Assembly (NCBI RefSeq): GCF_000091325.1
Contig: NC_014012.1
Coordinates: forward strand, 124,001-188,000
Reading direction: 5' to 3'
From: Shewanella violacea DSS12
GTDB lineage: Bacteria; Pseudomonadota; Gammaproteobacteria; Enterobacterales; Shewanellaceae
DNA length: 64,000 nucleotides
This document shows, one piece after another, positions 10,736 through 19,221 of this stretch. The notes under the pieces were generated by a model. It saw only the letters and a program-made list of their open reading frames with translations. It was not told where the DNA came from and searched no databases. Position numbers and translations under genes: made by a program. Position 1 is the first letter of the stretch; every line of letters starts with the position of its first letter.

Positions 10736-10737
10736 AT

Positions 10738-10770
10738 GCAAATAATAATCATTATCATTTGGTTGTGCAA
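10738..10770 (-). promoter_or_regulatory. sigma70 promoter overlapped by a Fur box (RyhB copy 1)
   Basis: Read on the minus strand: -35 TTGCAC (10765-10770), a 17-bp spacer, -10 TATTAT (10742-10747). The spacer and -10 carry GATAATGATTATTATT, a good match to the Fur box (GATAATGATAATCATTATC). Iron-loaded Fur would block polymerase here. Confidence 0.87.
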
Positions 10771-11121
10771 GTGTTTTGTTCCTACTTTGTAATAAAAAGA
10801 GCTGGAGTTAGTTTATTAAGCCTTAAAATCAACCGCTTAAAGTATGTTGTCTGACTTGCTATTTACAAACTACTACTCCGTGTTCCCTGTGCTATTTCAC
10901 AAATCAGCATGCTTTAGCTGTATATGGCTTATATCTGCCTGTGTTGGCTTTCGTTCTGCTCGATGTTTCGTGAGTAGATAATAGGGATAACTCACGGACA
11001 GGAAAATGCTGCATTGGACTGTGATAAGAAGATGATGCTGATAAGACTGTGCTGATAAGATTTGTCGATTGGATAAGTCTGTCGAATAGTGTTGCTAGGT
11101 TTTAGTGCACGGGATCTGAGG

Positions 11122-11302
11122 CAAAAAAATACCGGGATAAATAATATCCCGGCTATAAGAGTGTGTGAGCAATGTCGTGCTTTGCGAAACTCGCTTAACT
11201 TTCCTATCTAGCTAGCCCTGAGCAGAGATAATTAAATAGTGAGCTAAATAAACAGAGATGAAGTGTTTAGATTAGCAGTTGTAGAGTGAGTTCTTGGAAC
11301 GC
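11122..11302 (-). ncRNA. ryhB: RyhB-like iron-responsive sRNA, copy 2
   Basis: The predicted minus-strand RNA is about 181 nt. It carries the RyhB core (complement of 11162-11182), identical to the other copies, and ends with a GC-rich hairpin (11132-11139 / 11145-11152, loop of 5) followed by seven T. By eye it differs from copy 3 at only about a dozen positions over 220 bp, including promoter and terminator, so the two arose by a fairly recent duplication. The core repeats with a period of 455 bp between copies 2 and 3. Confidence 0.9.
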
Positions 11303-11304
11303 AT

Positions 11305-11337
11305 GCAAATAGTAATCATTATCATTAAGGTCTGCAA
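11305..11337 (-). promoter_or_regulatory. sigma70 promoter overlapped by a Fur box (RyhB copy 2)
   Basis: Minus strand: -35 TTGCAG (11332-11337), a 17-bp spacer, -10 TACTAT (11309-11314), with AATGATAATGATTACTATT as the Fur box across the spacer and -10. Confidence 0.87.
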
Positions 11338-11576
11338 GTATTATTTGTATAATTATTGAATTTATATTGTTTTACTTCGATTCGTAAGTATAAGCATATG
11401 TAATTAAATGAATTTATAGATTGTAAATAAGGACTTATTTTCTAAATGATTATCTGGAGTGGTGCGCTATGGCTTTAGTCGATTGATGCCGCTCGATATT
11501 AGGCCAGGAAGAATAACGTTAAGCTGCTGGTGGATTTGTTGCTAGATACTTTTTGGCTAAGTTAGAGAATATCAGG

Positions 11577-11758
11577 CAAAAAAATACCGGGATAAAAAAT
11601 ATCCCGGCTATAAGAGTGTGTGAGCAATGTCGTGCTTTGCGAAACTCGCTTAACTTTGCTATCTAGTTAACCCTTGAGCAGAGATAATTAAATAGTGAGC
11701 TAAATAAACAGAGATGAAGTGTTTATTTTAGCAGTTGTAGAGTGAGTCCTTGGAACGC
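11577..11758 (-). ncRNA. ryhB: RyhB-like iron-responsive sRNA, copy 3
   Basis: The predicted minus-strand RNA is about 182 nt, with the RyhB core at the complement of 11617-11637 and an intrinsic terminator (stem 11587-11594 / 11600-11607, loop of 5, then seven T). It is nearly identical to copy 2. A single RyhB homolog is described in Shewanella oneidensis; here three complete units (promoter, core, terminator) are in tandem. All three should be derepressed together when iron is scarce. Confidence 0.9.
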
Positions 11759-11760
11759 AT

Positions 11761-11793
11761 GCAAATAGTAATCATTATCATTAAGGTCTGCAA
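11761..11793 (-). promoter_or_regulatory. sigma70 promoter overlapped by a Fur box (RyhB copy 3)
   Basis: Minus strand: -35 TTGCAG (11788-11793), a 17-bp spacer, -10 TACTAT (11765-11770), with the same Fur box sequence as copy 2. Confidence 0.87.
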
Positions 11794-11993
11794 GTCTTAT
11801 TTGCACAGATAGTGAAATTAATCTTTCACGGTGGGCTTTTTCCTTCTCATCCAGCTATTTCAGCTCAATAATCTTTCGCGGTAATCGGCTTGTATAAAGG
11901 GCCAAGGCATAGAGAGCCTTGGCCACATAGCTTGATCTAGGCGTGAAGACTCAAATTAGATCACTCGGTAGTGCGCTTGATATCAATCAAGGG

Positions 11994-12650
11994 TTAACAG
12001 CGAGATTCCTGTTCCGAGTTGACTATCTTCTGCTCTAGGACTCTTAACAAGAGGCCGTAGGCGGGTAAGAATAGACATAAGCTAACGATAAGTTTAAAGC
12101 CATAATCGACGCTAGCTATCTCGGGCCAGTGCTCAGCCATGAAACTGTCACTGGAAGCATAAAACGCCAGGCCAAAGAAGACTAGAGTATCCACTAAATT
12201 ACCAATTAGGGTCGAAGCTGCAGGGGCGACCCACCAAGATTTAGTGTCTCTTAACTTAGCAAAAACCTTGATGTCCATCAGTTGACCGATCAGATAGGCG
12301 GCAAAACTCGCGAAGGCGATTCGAAATACTAAGCTATTGAACTCTGTCAGGGCGGTAAATCCCTGAAAGCTGGCTTGATGAAATACCACACCCATCAAGT
12401 AAGAGATAATCAGAGCGGGCAGCATAGCCTTAAAGATGATCCGTCTTGCCGAGTCCTGGCCAAAAATTCTTACGGTGAGATCCGTGGCAAGATAGACGAA
12501 TGGAAAGCTAAAAGCTCCCCAGGTTGTATGATAACCAAAGAATTGAAAAGGTAACTGCACCAAATAGTTACTGGCGCATATGATCAATATATGGAAGCCG
12601 ACGAGTAAGAGCAGCGCTCGGCGAGTTTGACTAGCTGATAAAGATAGCAT
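11994..12650 (-). CDS. yhhQ: Queuosine precursor transporter, YhhQ/VUT family
   Basis: A 218-residue polytopic inner-membrane protein of the vitamin-uptake-transporter family; E. coli YhhQ imports preQ0/preQ1 for tRNA queuosine synthesis. Visible features are about six hydrophobic helices, the FPFVYLATDLTVR segment near residues 45-60, and an ASFAAYLIGQLMD helix followed by a WWVAPAAS-type segment and NLVDTLVFF. The frame is open to 12842, but that 64-residue N-terminal extension is polar and unlike the family; the ATG at 12650 begins the membrane domain and has AAAGG upstream. The long leader may therefore be untranslated. Confidence 0.87.
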   Translation of the reverse strand: MLSLSASQTRRALLLLVGFHILIICASNYLVQLPFQFFGYHTTWGAFSFPFVYLATDLTVRIFGQDSARRIIFKAMLPALIISYLMGVVFHQASFQGFTALTEFNSLVFRIAFASFAAYLIGQLMDIKVFAKLRDTKSWWVAPAASTLIGNLVDTLVFFGLAFYASSDSFMAEHWPEIASVDYGFKLIVSLCLFLPAYGLLLRVLEQKIVNSEQESRC

Positions 12651-12967
12651 CTGTGGCCTTTTTAAGTTTAAGCATTGGCACGGGGTGAGGGAACCCGTCG
12701 TTTGTGTATAACACTTTAATGAGTGACTATGACTAAATGAATAGTGGCTCTGTGTGTCTTTTATAGTTTGTTTCCCCCTATGGGGGCGGCACAGTATATA
12801 GGTGTAGAAATTCCTAGCAAGCCTATCTGAGGTATTATTCACATAATGCTATTAGCATCTAAACTTAAGTCAGATTTATCGGGATCTTCCCAGAAGACTT
12901 TTGGTCCTAGTGAGTCATTATTACGTCTGTAACTGTCGCTATTTATGTGATTCATTATGTTGCCAAT
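12651..12967. promoter_or_regulatory. Divergent intergenic region with leader hairpins (yhhQ / solute-binding protein)
   Basis: The region upstream of yhhQ on the minus strand holds a short hairpin (CCCCC-TAT-GGGGG, 12774-12786) and a second one nearer the start codon (ACGGG / CCCGT, about 12688-12712). I looked for a preQ1 riboswitch and did not find its consensus. Promoters for both divergent genes must lie here. Confidence 0.4.
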
Positions 12968-13723
12968 ATGATTAAGCCGATGAGAATTTTGATCTATAAG
13001 TTTTTGCTGATGATACTGATTACCTTGCCTGTTCAGGCATTAGCCGAGACTCCTATCATCCGTGTCGCCACAGACAATTGGATCGGTTATACCAATCTAG
13101 ACGGTAGCGGTTATTATTTCGATATTCTAAAACGCGTTTTCCCCCAGGGTGATTGGCAAGTCGATATTGAAATTGTGCCTTTCTCTCGGGTTCGCTACTT
13201 GCTCCATCAGCAGAAAGTGGACATGGCTTTGGGATTTTATCCTGACGATAAAGTAAATTCCATTTACAGTGATATTCCAGTCGAAATTGATACGGTAGAT
13301 ATCGCCGTAACGCCCGAGTTGGCTGCCATGTGGCAAGGGGTCGACAGCTTAGCGCAAAAAAAAGTCCAAGCCTTGTTAGAGTATCGTTTTGATGAGCTGA
13401 TCCCTGTGCCTATGTACTATGAAGAGAGTGTTAATTTATTGGATCTGCTCAACCGGGTGAATCAGGGGAAAATAGACGCGGTGCTCGATTATAAGCCTGA
13501 CATCTTGTCTAAGGTGGCAGAGCTAGATCAACCCAGGCAGTTCGTTATCATAGATAATGTATTCCGATTAGAGGTCTACTTCGTATTCAGTAATACGGAC
13601 AAGGGATCTCAGCTGAAAATTCACTTCGATAAAGAGCTAAAAAAACTCATAGACAGCGGTGAGCTAGATAGGCTGTTTCGTGACTATGTGGGAGAAGATG
13701 CGACAAGACTCAGCCTAAAGTGA
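12968..13723 (+). CDS. Periplasmic solute-binding-like protein (SBP family 3)
   Basis: The product has a signal peptide (hydrophobic stretch ending VQALA) and then the start of a type-3 extracellular solute-binding fold: IRVATDNWIGYTN, a GYYFDILKRVF helix, a VPFSRVRYLL segment and an MALGFYPDD loop. Such proteins bind amino acids or related solutes; in Shewanella many stand alone without ABC transporter genes, as here. The open frame begins at a GTG (12947), with ATGs at 12968 and 12980. None has a good ribosome site, so the start is uncertain. The ligand is unknown. Confidence 0.7.
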   Translation: MIKPMRILIYKFLLMILITLPVQALAETPIIRVATDNWIGYTNLDGSGYYFDILKRVFPQGDWQVDIEIVPFSRVRYLLHQQKVDMALGFYPDDKVNSIYSDIPVEIDTVDIAVTPELAAMWQGVDSLAQKKVQALLEYRFDELIPVPMYYEESVNLLDLLNRVNQGKIDAVLDYKPDILSKVAELDQPRQFVIIDNVFRLEVYFVFSNTDKGSQLKIHFDKELKKLIDSGELDRLFRDYVGEDATRLSLK

Positions 13724-13766
13724 GTGACCTTCATCGGCTAAGGTTAGAAAGACGTGTAATACCGGG

Positions 13767-15113
13767 TTAAACTTCAGTGAGAATTGACAGGATAGTGGTT
13801 AGCTTATTCTCTAGCTCTGCCCATTCAGCATCGGCCTCGGAGCCTGATACTATGCCAGCCCCGGCAAATAAATTAATTCGTCCTGGTTCAATGAGGGCGC
13901 TGCGAATAGCCACGGCAAATTCACTTTCATAGTGATTAAAATATCCACAGGCGCCGGCATACCAACCTCTGGCATAACCTTCTTGCTGACGAATAAAATC
14001 CATAGCCGCCTCTCTAGGCAGTCCACCGACCGCTGGGGTTGGATGCATAGCCAGTAATAACTGAAAATCATCAACCTCAGGTTTTAATTCGGCCCTAATC
14101 GAGCGATGAAGGTGCTGAATATGGCTTAACTTGAATACCTTAGGTGACTCTTCAGCGCCTACATAGCGACTTAATGGGCTGAGAACATCGACAATATGCT
14201 GACTTACCAACTGGTTCTCATGGCTATTTTTGCTATCTTCCTGGAGTTGTGTCGCCAGTAAGGCATCTTCTTCTTGATTTAACCCTCGTGTCGTCGTGCC
14301 TGCCAATGCCTCAGTAAATAGCTCTCTGTGACGGCGTCTGTATAGGCGCTCAGGTGTACAAGAGATAAATGTACGATTTGGGCTAAATTGAAAACCGAAT
14401 TGAAAACTACTTGGGTTACGACCTTGCCAGCAGGCAAGTAACATCCAAGGATTAATCTCTTCATTGACTTCCAATTGAGTCAAACGAGATAGCACTACCT
14501 TAGGGGTTTCGTGGATAAATTTGGGGTCTGTGACCCTATTAACCAATTCAGTCCAATGGTGGCGATCCGGTCTGTCACTACGCCCTAACAGACTGACCTT
14601 GTTTGGCGGTGGCAGGGGTTTAGCTGGGGCTAAACTGCCTAAGCTTTCCATTGCATGCCGACGCTCAGACTGGGTATCTTGCTTGTCACAATTCAAATTA
14701 ACCACTAGCTTAAATTCAGTGCCACTGCGTCTTAACTCTACTCGGGGAAGCACGAAACGGGCTCGACCAAATTCGGGCCAAGCTTCAGTGCTTCTGTCGA
14801 AGGCGACACCGCCATAGTAGCGAATGTCTTGATTCTTGGTTAATGCCCGTTGGGCCTGATATTCCATGGCGAGCTGATTATCGTCTGTGGTTTCGTCATA
14901 GAAGAAGTCTTTACAGCAGCCAATGGCGGCGACCTCTTCTTCGGTATCTCTACCTTTCCAATAGATCCTTGGGTAGATCGGCTGAGCTGCCAGCCAGGCG
15001 ATAACGGGTACGGCTTTGATATTGACAGACACTTGAATGATGGGATCGCAGTGAGACTGAAAATTTAATTGTTGCAGCTTATCGGTAAGGTACTCGATAG
15101 CCTGTGGCAGCAT
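13767..15113 (-). CDS. menF: Isochorismate synthase
   Basis: MenF converts chorismate to isochorismate, the first committed step to menaquinone, which Shewanella needs for anaerobic respiration. The C-terminal two-thirds is a chorismate-binding domain: SCTPERLY, the EALAGTTTRG segment, HENQLV, SHIQHL and a terminal PTPAVGGLPR ... AGAGIVSGS run, all normal for the family. The frame extends to a TTG at 15137; the ATG at 15113 (MLPQAIEY) gives 448 residues and a more usual N-terminus. No other men gene is next to it, so the pathway is split in this genome. EntC is an alternative label, but no siderophore genes lie nearby. Confidence 0.9.
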   Translation of the reverse strand: MLPQAIEYLTDKLQQLNFQSHCDPIIQVSVNIKAVPVIAWLAAQPIYPRIYWKGRDTEEEVAAIGCCKDFFYDETTDDNQLAMEYQAQRALTKNQDIRYYGGVAFDRSTEAWPEFGRARFVLPRVELRRSGTEFKLVVNLNCDKQDTQSERRHAMESLGSLAPAKPLPPPNKVSLLGRSDRPDRHHWTELVNRVTDPKFIHETPKVVLSRLTQLEVNEEINPWMLLACWQGRNPSSFQFGFQFSPNRTFISCTPERLYRRRHRELFTEALAGTTTRGLNQEEDALLATQLQEDSKNSHENQLVSQHIVDVLSPLSRYVGAEESPKVFKLSHIQHLHRSIRAELKPEVDDFQLLLAMHPTPAVGGLPREAAMDFIRQQEGYARGWYAGACGYFNHYESEFAVAIRSALIEPGRINLFAGAGIVSGSEADAEWAELENKLTTILSILTEV

Positions 15114-15663
15114 TAGAACAGCCAATACACACTCCAAATGGGTCAGGACAATGAACCAATAGGCAGAGCCGTTGAGGCATCGTAAAATTTATTAAAGCAA
15201 TTGTTAATAAGAACCTTTAGCACAAGCTAAAGTGCGAGCTTAAAACTGTCAAGTCATAGGCTTTCAAGCTGTGAGCTTTAACTTAAATTCGACTCTAAGG
15301 TATATCAATACCTGCCTAGTTACATGAAGTTCGACTGGCTAATCTAAGATCGAGAAGCTATTAAGTGTCAATTTGTTACTTAAGAGGATAAGGCTAACCG
15401 ATTAAAATTAAGCAGTTACTAAACTAGTTGCTGACTGACTTGTATATTTCTAAATGGAGCGAGTGCGTTATAGATGTTTTATAGTGGTGATTTACCTTCC
15501 CAAGGCATAGAATGAGCGGCTTAGAACGCTATTCTATAAACAAAATGTGTATTCAACACTCGGCGTACAAGAATAATTATAAAAGCATATAATAAGACGC
15601 ATAAGAGATCTTGAATCTACGTCCGTAGGTCATTTTCTGGGAGCTAGTACATGGGGGGGGACA
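15114..15663. other. Intergenic region, menF / HD-GYP gene
   Basis: About 550 bp of AT-rich DNA between divergent genes. It holds a small hairpin (CTACGTCCGTAG, 15617-15628) shortly before the HD-GYP gene and ends in the G8 tract described separately. The c-di-GMP riboswitch (GEMM) consensus was not found. No open reading frame is supportable. Confidence 0.4.
15653..15660 (+). repeat. G8 homopolymer in the ribosome-binding region of the HD-GYP gene
   Basis: Eight consecutive G end three bases before the ATG of the HD-GYP gene. The tract doubles as its Shine-Dalgarno, and an upstream ATG (15651) overlaps its first base. That ATG is out of frame with eight G but would read into the gene if one G were lost. 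Confidence 0.8.
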
Positions 15664-16830
15664 ATGAATTCTAAGACACTGGTTAAATATCCTGTGTCCA
15701 AATTGGCCATAGGCATGTTTGTGTCGGCCATAGATCAGCAAGGTCAGGTTGCCATAGCCAACGCGGGACAGATACGTAGTCAAAATGCGATTATTAAACT
15801 GAAGAAGAATGGTATCAATTATGTGTGGATTGATATCGAACGTTCGGCCGATAGCTGTGGACTCAAACGCGCCATTTCACCTAAACCTATAGTCAAGAAA
15901 ATCAAGCCAAGTAGAGATAAGTCGCAACTAGTAGCCAAGAAATTACTGCTCGAGGCTAAAGATCTGGTACAGAAAGTGCTGTCAGAGGTCTTCGAGGGAA
16001 AAGCCATCGAGGTCGCACCTTTCGAAGTTTTAGCCGACAATATGATCGAATCAGTCATGCTCGACGATGACGCACTCAAGTGTGTATCGGCCCTGAGAAC
16101 TAAAGATGCCTATCTGTTAGAACACTCAATCAACGTCGCATTTCTGCTGGTAACCTTCGGTAAATACCTCAAGCTGGATAAAGATATCCTTAGGCAGATG
16201 GCCGTGGGGGGGATCTTACATGATATCGGCAAAATTAAGGTCGATAATAAGGTGCTGCACAAGCCGGGAAAATTAACCCCCCAAGAGTTTGAGCACATAA
16301 AGTTACATCAAGTTTTTGCCATCGAGATTATGGCTGAGACCAAGGGACTATCGGACCTCAGTAAAGATATCTGTCTGATGCATCATGAAAAATTGGATGG
16401 TAATGGTTATCCAAGAGGCCTTAAGGGCGATGAGATACCCCTTCATGGCCGCATGAGTTGTATCGTGGATATATTCGACGCCCTTACAGCCACGCGTTGT
16501 TATAAAGAGGCTATGAGCCCTGCGGCAGCTTTCAAAATCCTCCTCAGCCTGACGCCGTTTCATCTGGATGATAAATTAGTTTATGAATTTATCCGCTGTG
16601 TGGGTGTCTATCCTGTGGGTTCATTGGTGGAGCTATCGGACGGTCGAATAGGCATAGTCTGGGAAGCAAAGGACAGGGATGCGCTGCATCCCATACTCAA
16701 ATGTTTCTATTCAATCAAACATAAACGCTATACGAATGTGACCATGGTAGATCTACTTAAGTCAGATCTACATATCGAGCGTGGTGTTTCCCCAAGGGCT
16801 CTGGATGTCGATCCGGCGCCATTTTATTAG
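15664..16830 (+). CDS. HD-GYP domain cyclic-di-GMP phosphodiesterase
   Basis: A 388-residue cytoplasmic enzyme expected to hydrolyse c-di-GMP. Residues 1 to about 130 match the N-terminal DUF3391 domain often paired with HD-GYP. The catalytic domain spans about 145-330, with the HD pair in GILHDIGK (H186, D187), HKPGKLTP, HHEKLDGNGYP (GYP at 248-250) and VDIFDALTA. All metal ligands seen in active HD-GYP proteins appear present. It could lower the c-di-GMP that the cellulose genes 3 kb away respond to, but no operon links them. Initiation is unusual (G8 tract). Confidence 0.92.
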   Translation: MNSKTLVKYPVSKLAIGMFVSAIDQQGQVAIANAGQIRSQNAIIKLKKNGINYVWIDIERSADSCGLKRAISPKPIVKKIKPSRDKSQLVAKKLLLEAKDLVQKVLSEVFEGKAIEVAPFEVLADNMIESVMLDDDALKCVSALRTKDAYLLEHSINVAFLLVTFGKYLKLDKDILRQMAVGGILHDIGKIKVDNKVLHKPGKLTPQEFEHIKLHQVFAIEIMAETKGLSDLSKDICLMHHEKLDGNGYPRGLKGDEIPLHGRMSCIVDIFDALTATRCYKEAMSPAAAFKILLSLTPFHLDDKLVYEFIRCVGVYPVGSLVELSDGRIGIVWEAKDRDALHPILKCFYSIKHKRYTNVTMVDLLKSDLHIERGVSPRALDVDPAPFY

Positions 16831-16922
16831 TCTCTGTTCTCCTTCCACATTAGGCTCTTTTTGATCTGGCGATTAGATAACAGGTATAATCCGCCATTCG
16901 ATTTATCTGATTTGAGTGCAAC

Positions 16923-17561
16923 ATGAAGCGTGTATTACCTGTAATCGTTATTTTACTCTCTCTGGCTTTACTGATCCCAGGCGTGACTCAGCCAATTCTA
17001 AGTATCAGTGGCAGCATAGAGAAATCTGAGTTAGCTCAGGCGGGAATTGCCCATCTGGCTGATGGCAGTGGTAGCGCAAGAGACATGTTAACTATGATGT
17101 CGAGCATGTTAGGCTTCGACACGCTCCAAGGTGAGGTCGAGGTTTTTCAGAAAACGCGTAGTATCTGGGGCACCGTCGAGGAGCTATATCAGTCTGGCAA
17201 TATCTTAGTGGCTCTGCTGGTGGGGCTATTCAGTGTGGTGATTCCTGCATTGAAACTGATTTGTATGTTGATACTGCAAGGTCCCATCTCACTTAAGGCG
17301 AAATTAAAACTCAGCCAGTTTACCGGCATCATAGCTAAATGGTCCATGGCCGATGTATTCGTGGTGGCAGTGATCGTGAGCTATATGGCGGGTAATGCCT
17401 CCGCAGGAATGGGAGACCTGTTAAAAACTACAGCGAGCTTCGATGTGGGCTTCTACTACTTCGCCGCATATTGTGTTTTTTCTATTTTCAGTGGTTATTT
17501 GATGGGCCGTCCCAGTGAAGTTCATATCACTGACGAGCCAGGTATAGAGGCAAGAGCTTAG
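16923..17561 (+). CDS. Paraquat-inducible protein A-like membrane protein
   Basis: A 212-residue inner-membrane protein with four likely helices and the PqiA-family signature block around residues 95-150 (IPALKLICML ... KWSMADVFVVA). PqiA-type proteins act with MCE-domain PqiB in envelope lipid transport, but here no pqiB or pqiC follows, and only a single PqiA domain is present instead of two. Role unassigned; the start (16923) has GAGTG upstream. Confidence 0.8.
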   Translation: MKRVLPVIVILLSLALLIPGVTQPILSISGSIEKSELAQAGIAHLADGSGSARDMLTMMSSMLGFDTLQGEVEVFQKTRSIWGTVEELYQSGNILVALLVGLFSVVIPALKLICMLILQGPISLKAKLKLSQFTGIIAKWSMADVFVVAVIVSYMAGNASAGMGDLLKTTASFDVGFYYFAAYCVFSIFSGYLMGRPSEVHITDEPGIEARA

Positions 17562-17915
<354 letters not shown>

Positions 17916-18080
17916 ATGAAACACTGGTTAATTATCTTATGCTGTGCAGTCTTTGTTATTGCCTCAATACTCACCAGCGGGCTGACTAGGACCCTAATAG
18001 ATCTCGGTGCCTTCGCGTGCTTGTTATGGATCGTACTGGGTTATAAACCCGCTCCCGTGAAGGAATCTAAGGGAGAATAA
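17916..18080 (+). CDS. Small two-helix membrane protein, 54 residues
   Basis: An ATG at 17916 follows an AAGGGG Shine-Dalgarno at ideal spacing and opens a 54-codon frame ending TAA at 18078. The peptide starts MKHWLIILCC, has two hydrophobic helices (about 4-19 and 31-42) separated by a TSGLTRTLID turn, and ends in a short charged tail (PVKESKGE). The composition is that of a real small inner-membrane protein. I do not recognise the family, and the function is unknown. Confidence 0.62.
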   Translation: MKHWLIILCCAVFVIASILTSGLTRTLIDLGAFACLLWIVLGYKPAPVKESKGE

Positions 18081-18154
18081 ATAGCCCTATAGCTTGCTTC
18101 ATTGTCTTCCTGCTTTCTTAGCTCTGTCCTGAGTCTTAAAGCTAGAGGCTTCTT

Positions 18155-19090
18155 TTAAACATACAAGATGTACACCAGTGAGCCAGTGCCGATAGATAAC
18201 CAGAGTGTTAGCCCGAGTATCAAGGGTTTCGCTCCGGCGGCCCGCATCTTAGCCACAGTGATCCCACCCCCTATCAAGAACAGACACAGAACCAATATTC
18301 GTTTGGATAATTCGAAAATGGCCTGATAGGCGATTTGCCCCTGGGGAAACCAATGGGCGATAGCGATAGCAAGGCAATAGAAGCCGATAAAATAGGGGAT
18401 AGTTATCTTCTTCTTGTCACCGCCAAACATCAAGGCACTGAGGAGTGCGATAGGGATGATCCACAATGCACGGGCTAGTTTGATGGTGGTTGCTGTTGTG
18501 AGGGCCTCTTCGCCATAGGCCGAGGCCGCACCGACGACCGATGAAGTATCGTGTATCGCGATGGCACACCATACACCAAAGTCATATTGGCTCATGGCAA
18601 ATAGATGACCTAGCGCGGGAAAGAGGAACAGGGCAATTGAGTTAAGGATAAATACTGTAGACAGTGCGATAGCCGTTTGTTCGCTGTTGGCATTAATGGC
18701 TGGCGAGACTGCAGCTATGGCGCTACCGCCACAGATAGCGGTACCTGCGGATATAAGCTGGCCTGTTTTCGAGTCGAACTTGAGTGCTCTGGTAAGCAGA
18801 TAGCCTAATACCAAGGTAAAAATAATAGAGCCTAATATCAATGGCAGGTTATCTCTGCTGATTGATATAGCCGTATTCAGATTAATGCCAAAACCAAGAC
18901 CTATGATCGAATATGACAATAGACGCTTAGTGAGGGCGGCGAGATCTAGATTAGAGGGGATCAGGCCTAAGCTGGCTAAGGTAAATCCGAGAACTAAGGC
19001 TATGGGTGATGATATAAAGGGGAATAAGCAGAGAGTAGCTAATGCATAAAATGGTAGGTATTTCTTTAATATCAGTAGCTTCATTTGCAT
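18155..19090 (-). CDS. YeiH-family putative sulfate exporter/transporter
   Basis: A 311-residue polytopic inner-membrane protein of the YeiH / UPF0324 family, with about ten hydrophobic segments. Family marks are [15 protein letters not shown] near residue 60, the [14 protein letters not shown] motif near 113-126 and [13 protein letters not shown] near 175. The substrate is uncertain; sulfate-related export has been suggested for relatives. Start choice between 19090 and the ATG six bases inside is open. It lies just downstream of the cellulose operon on the same strand, separated by a long inverted repeat. Confidence 0.87.
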   Translation of the reverse strand: MQMKLLILKKYLPFYALATLCLFPFISSPIALVLGFTLASLGLIPSNLDLAALTKRLLSYSIIGLGFGINLNTAISISRDNLPLILGSIIFTLVLGYLLTRALKFDSKTGQLISAGTAICGGSAIAAVSPAINANSEQTAIALSTVFILNSIALFLFPALGHLFAMSQYDFGVWCAIAIHDTSSVVGAASAYGEEALTTATTIKLARALWIIPIALLSALMFGGDKKKITIPYFIGFYCLAIAIAHWFPQGQIAYQAIFELSKRILVLCLFLIGGGITVAKMRAAGAKPLILGLTLWLSIGTGSLVYILYV

Positions 19091-19132
19091 TTAGTTATAC
19101 CAGATGTCATCGAGAGTCATAATTATATCCAT

Positions 19133-19200
19133 GAACTAGGCTTCAATAAATTCAATTTATTTTAGTTACGAGTTAAATTTTATTTATTCTCGCCTAGTTC
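19133..19200 (-). terminator. Long inverted repeat at the 3' end of the cellulose operon
   Basis: GAACTAGGC at 19133-19141 is repeated inverted at 19192-19200, and the next six bases (AATAAA / TTTATT) also pair after a 3-nt mismatch, giving a cruciform-like stem around a 32-nt AT-rich loop. It lies 20 bp past bcsC and before yeiH. It may end or process the bcs transcript, but it lacks a classic T tract. Confidence 0.45.
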
Positions 19201-19221
19201 TACTTGCCGATATGAATGAAT

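Noticed and set aside
13767..15113. Siderophore isochorismate synthase (EntC) instead of MenF
   Set aside because: No enterobactin or other siderophore genes are nearby, and the N-terminal length and motifs fit MenF.
15114..15650. c-di-GMP (GEMM) riboswitch before the HD-GYP gene
   Set aside because: The conserved GEMM core and tetraloop-receptor sequences are absent; only a small hairpin is present.
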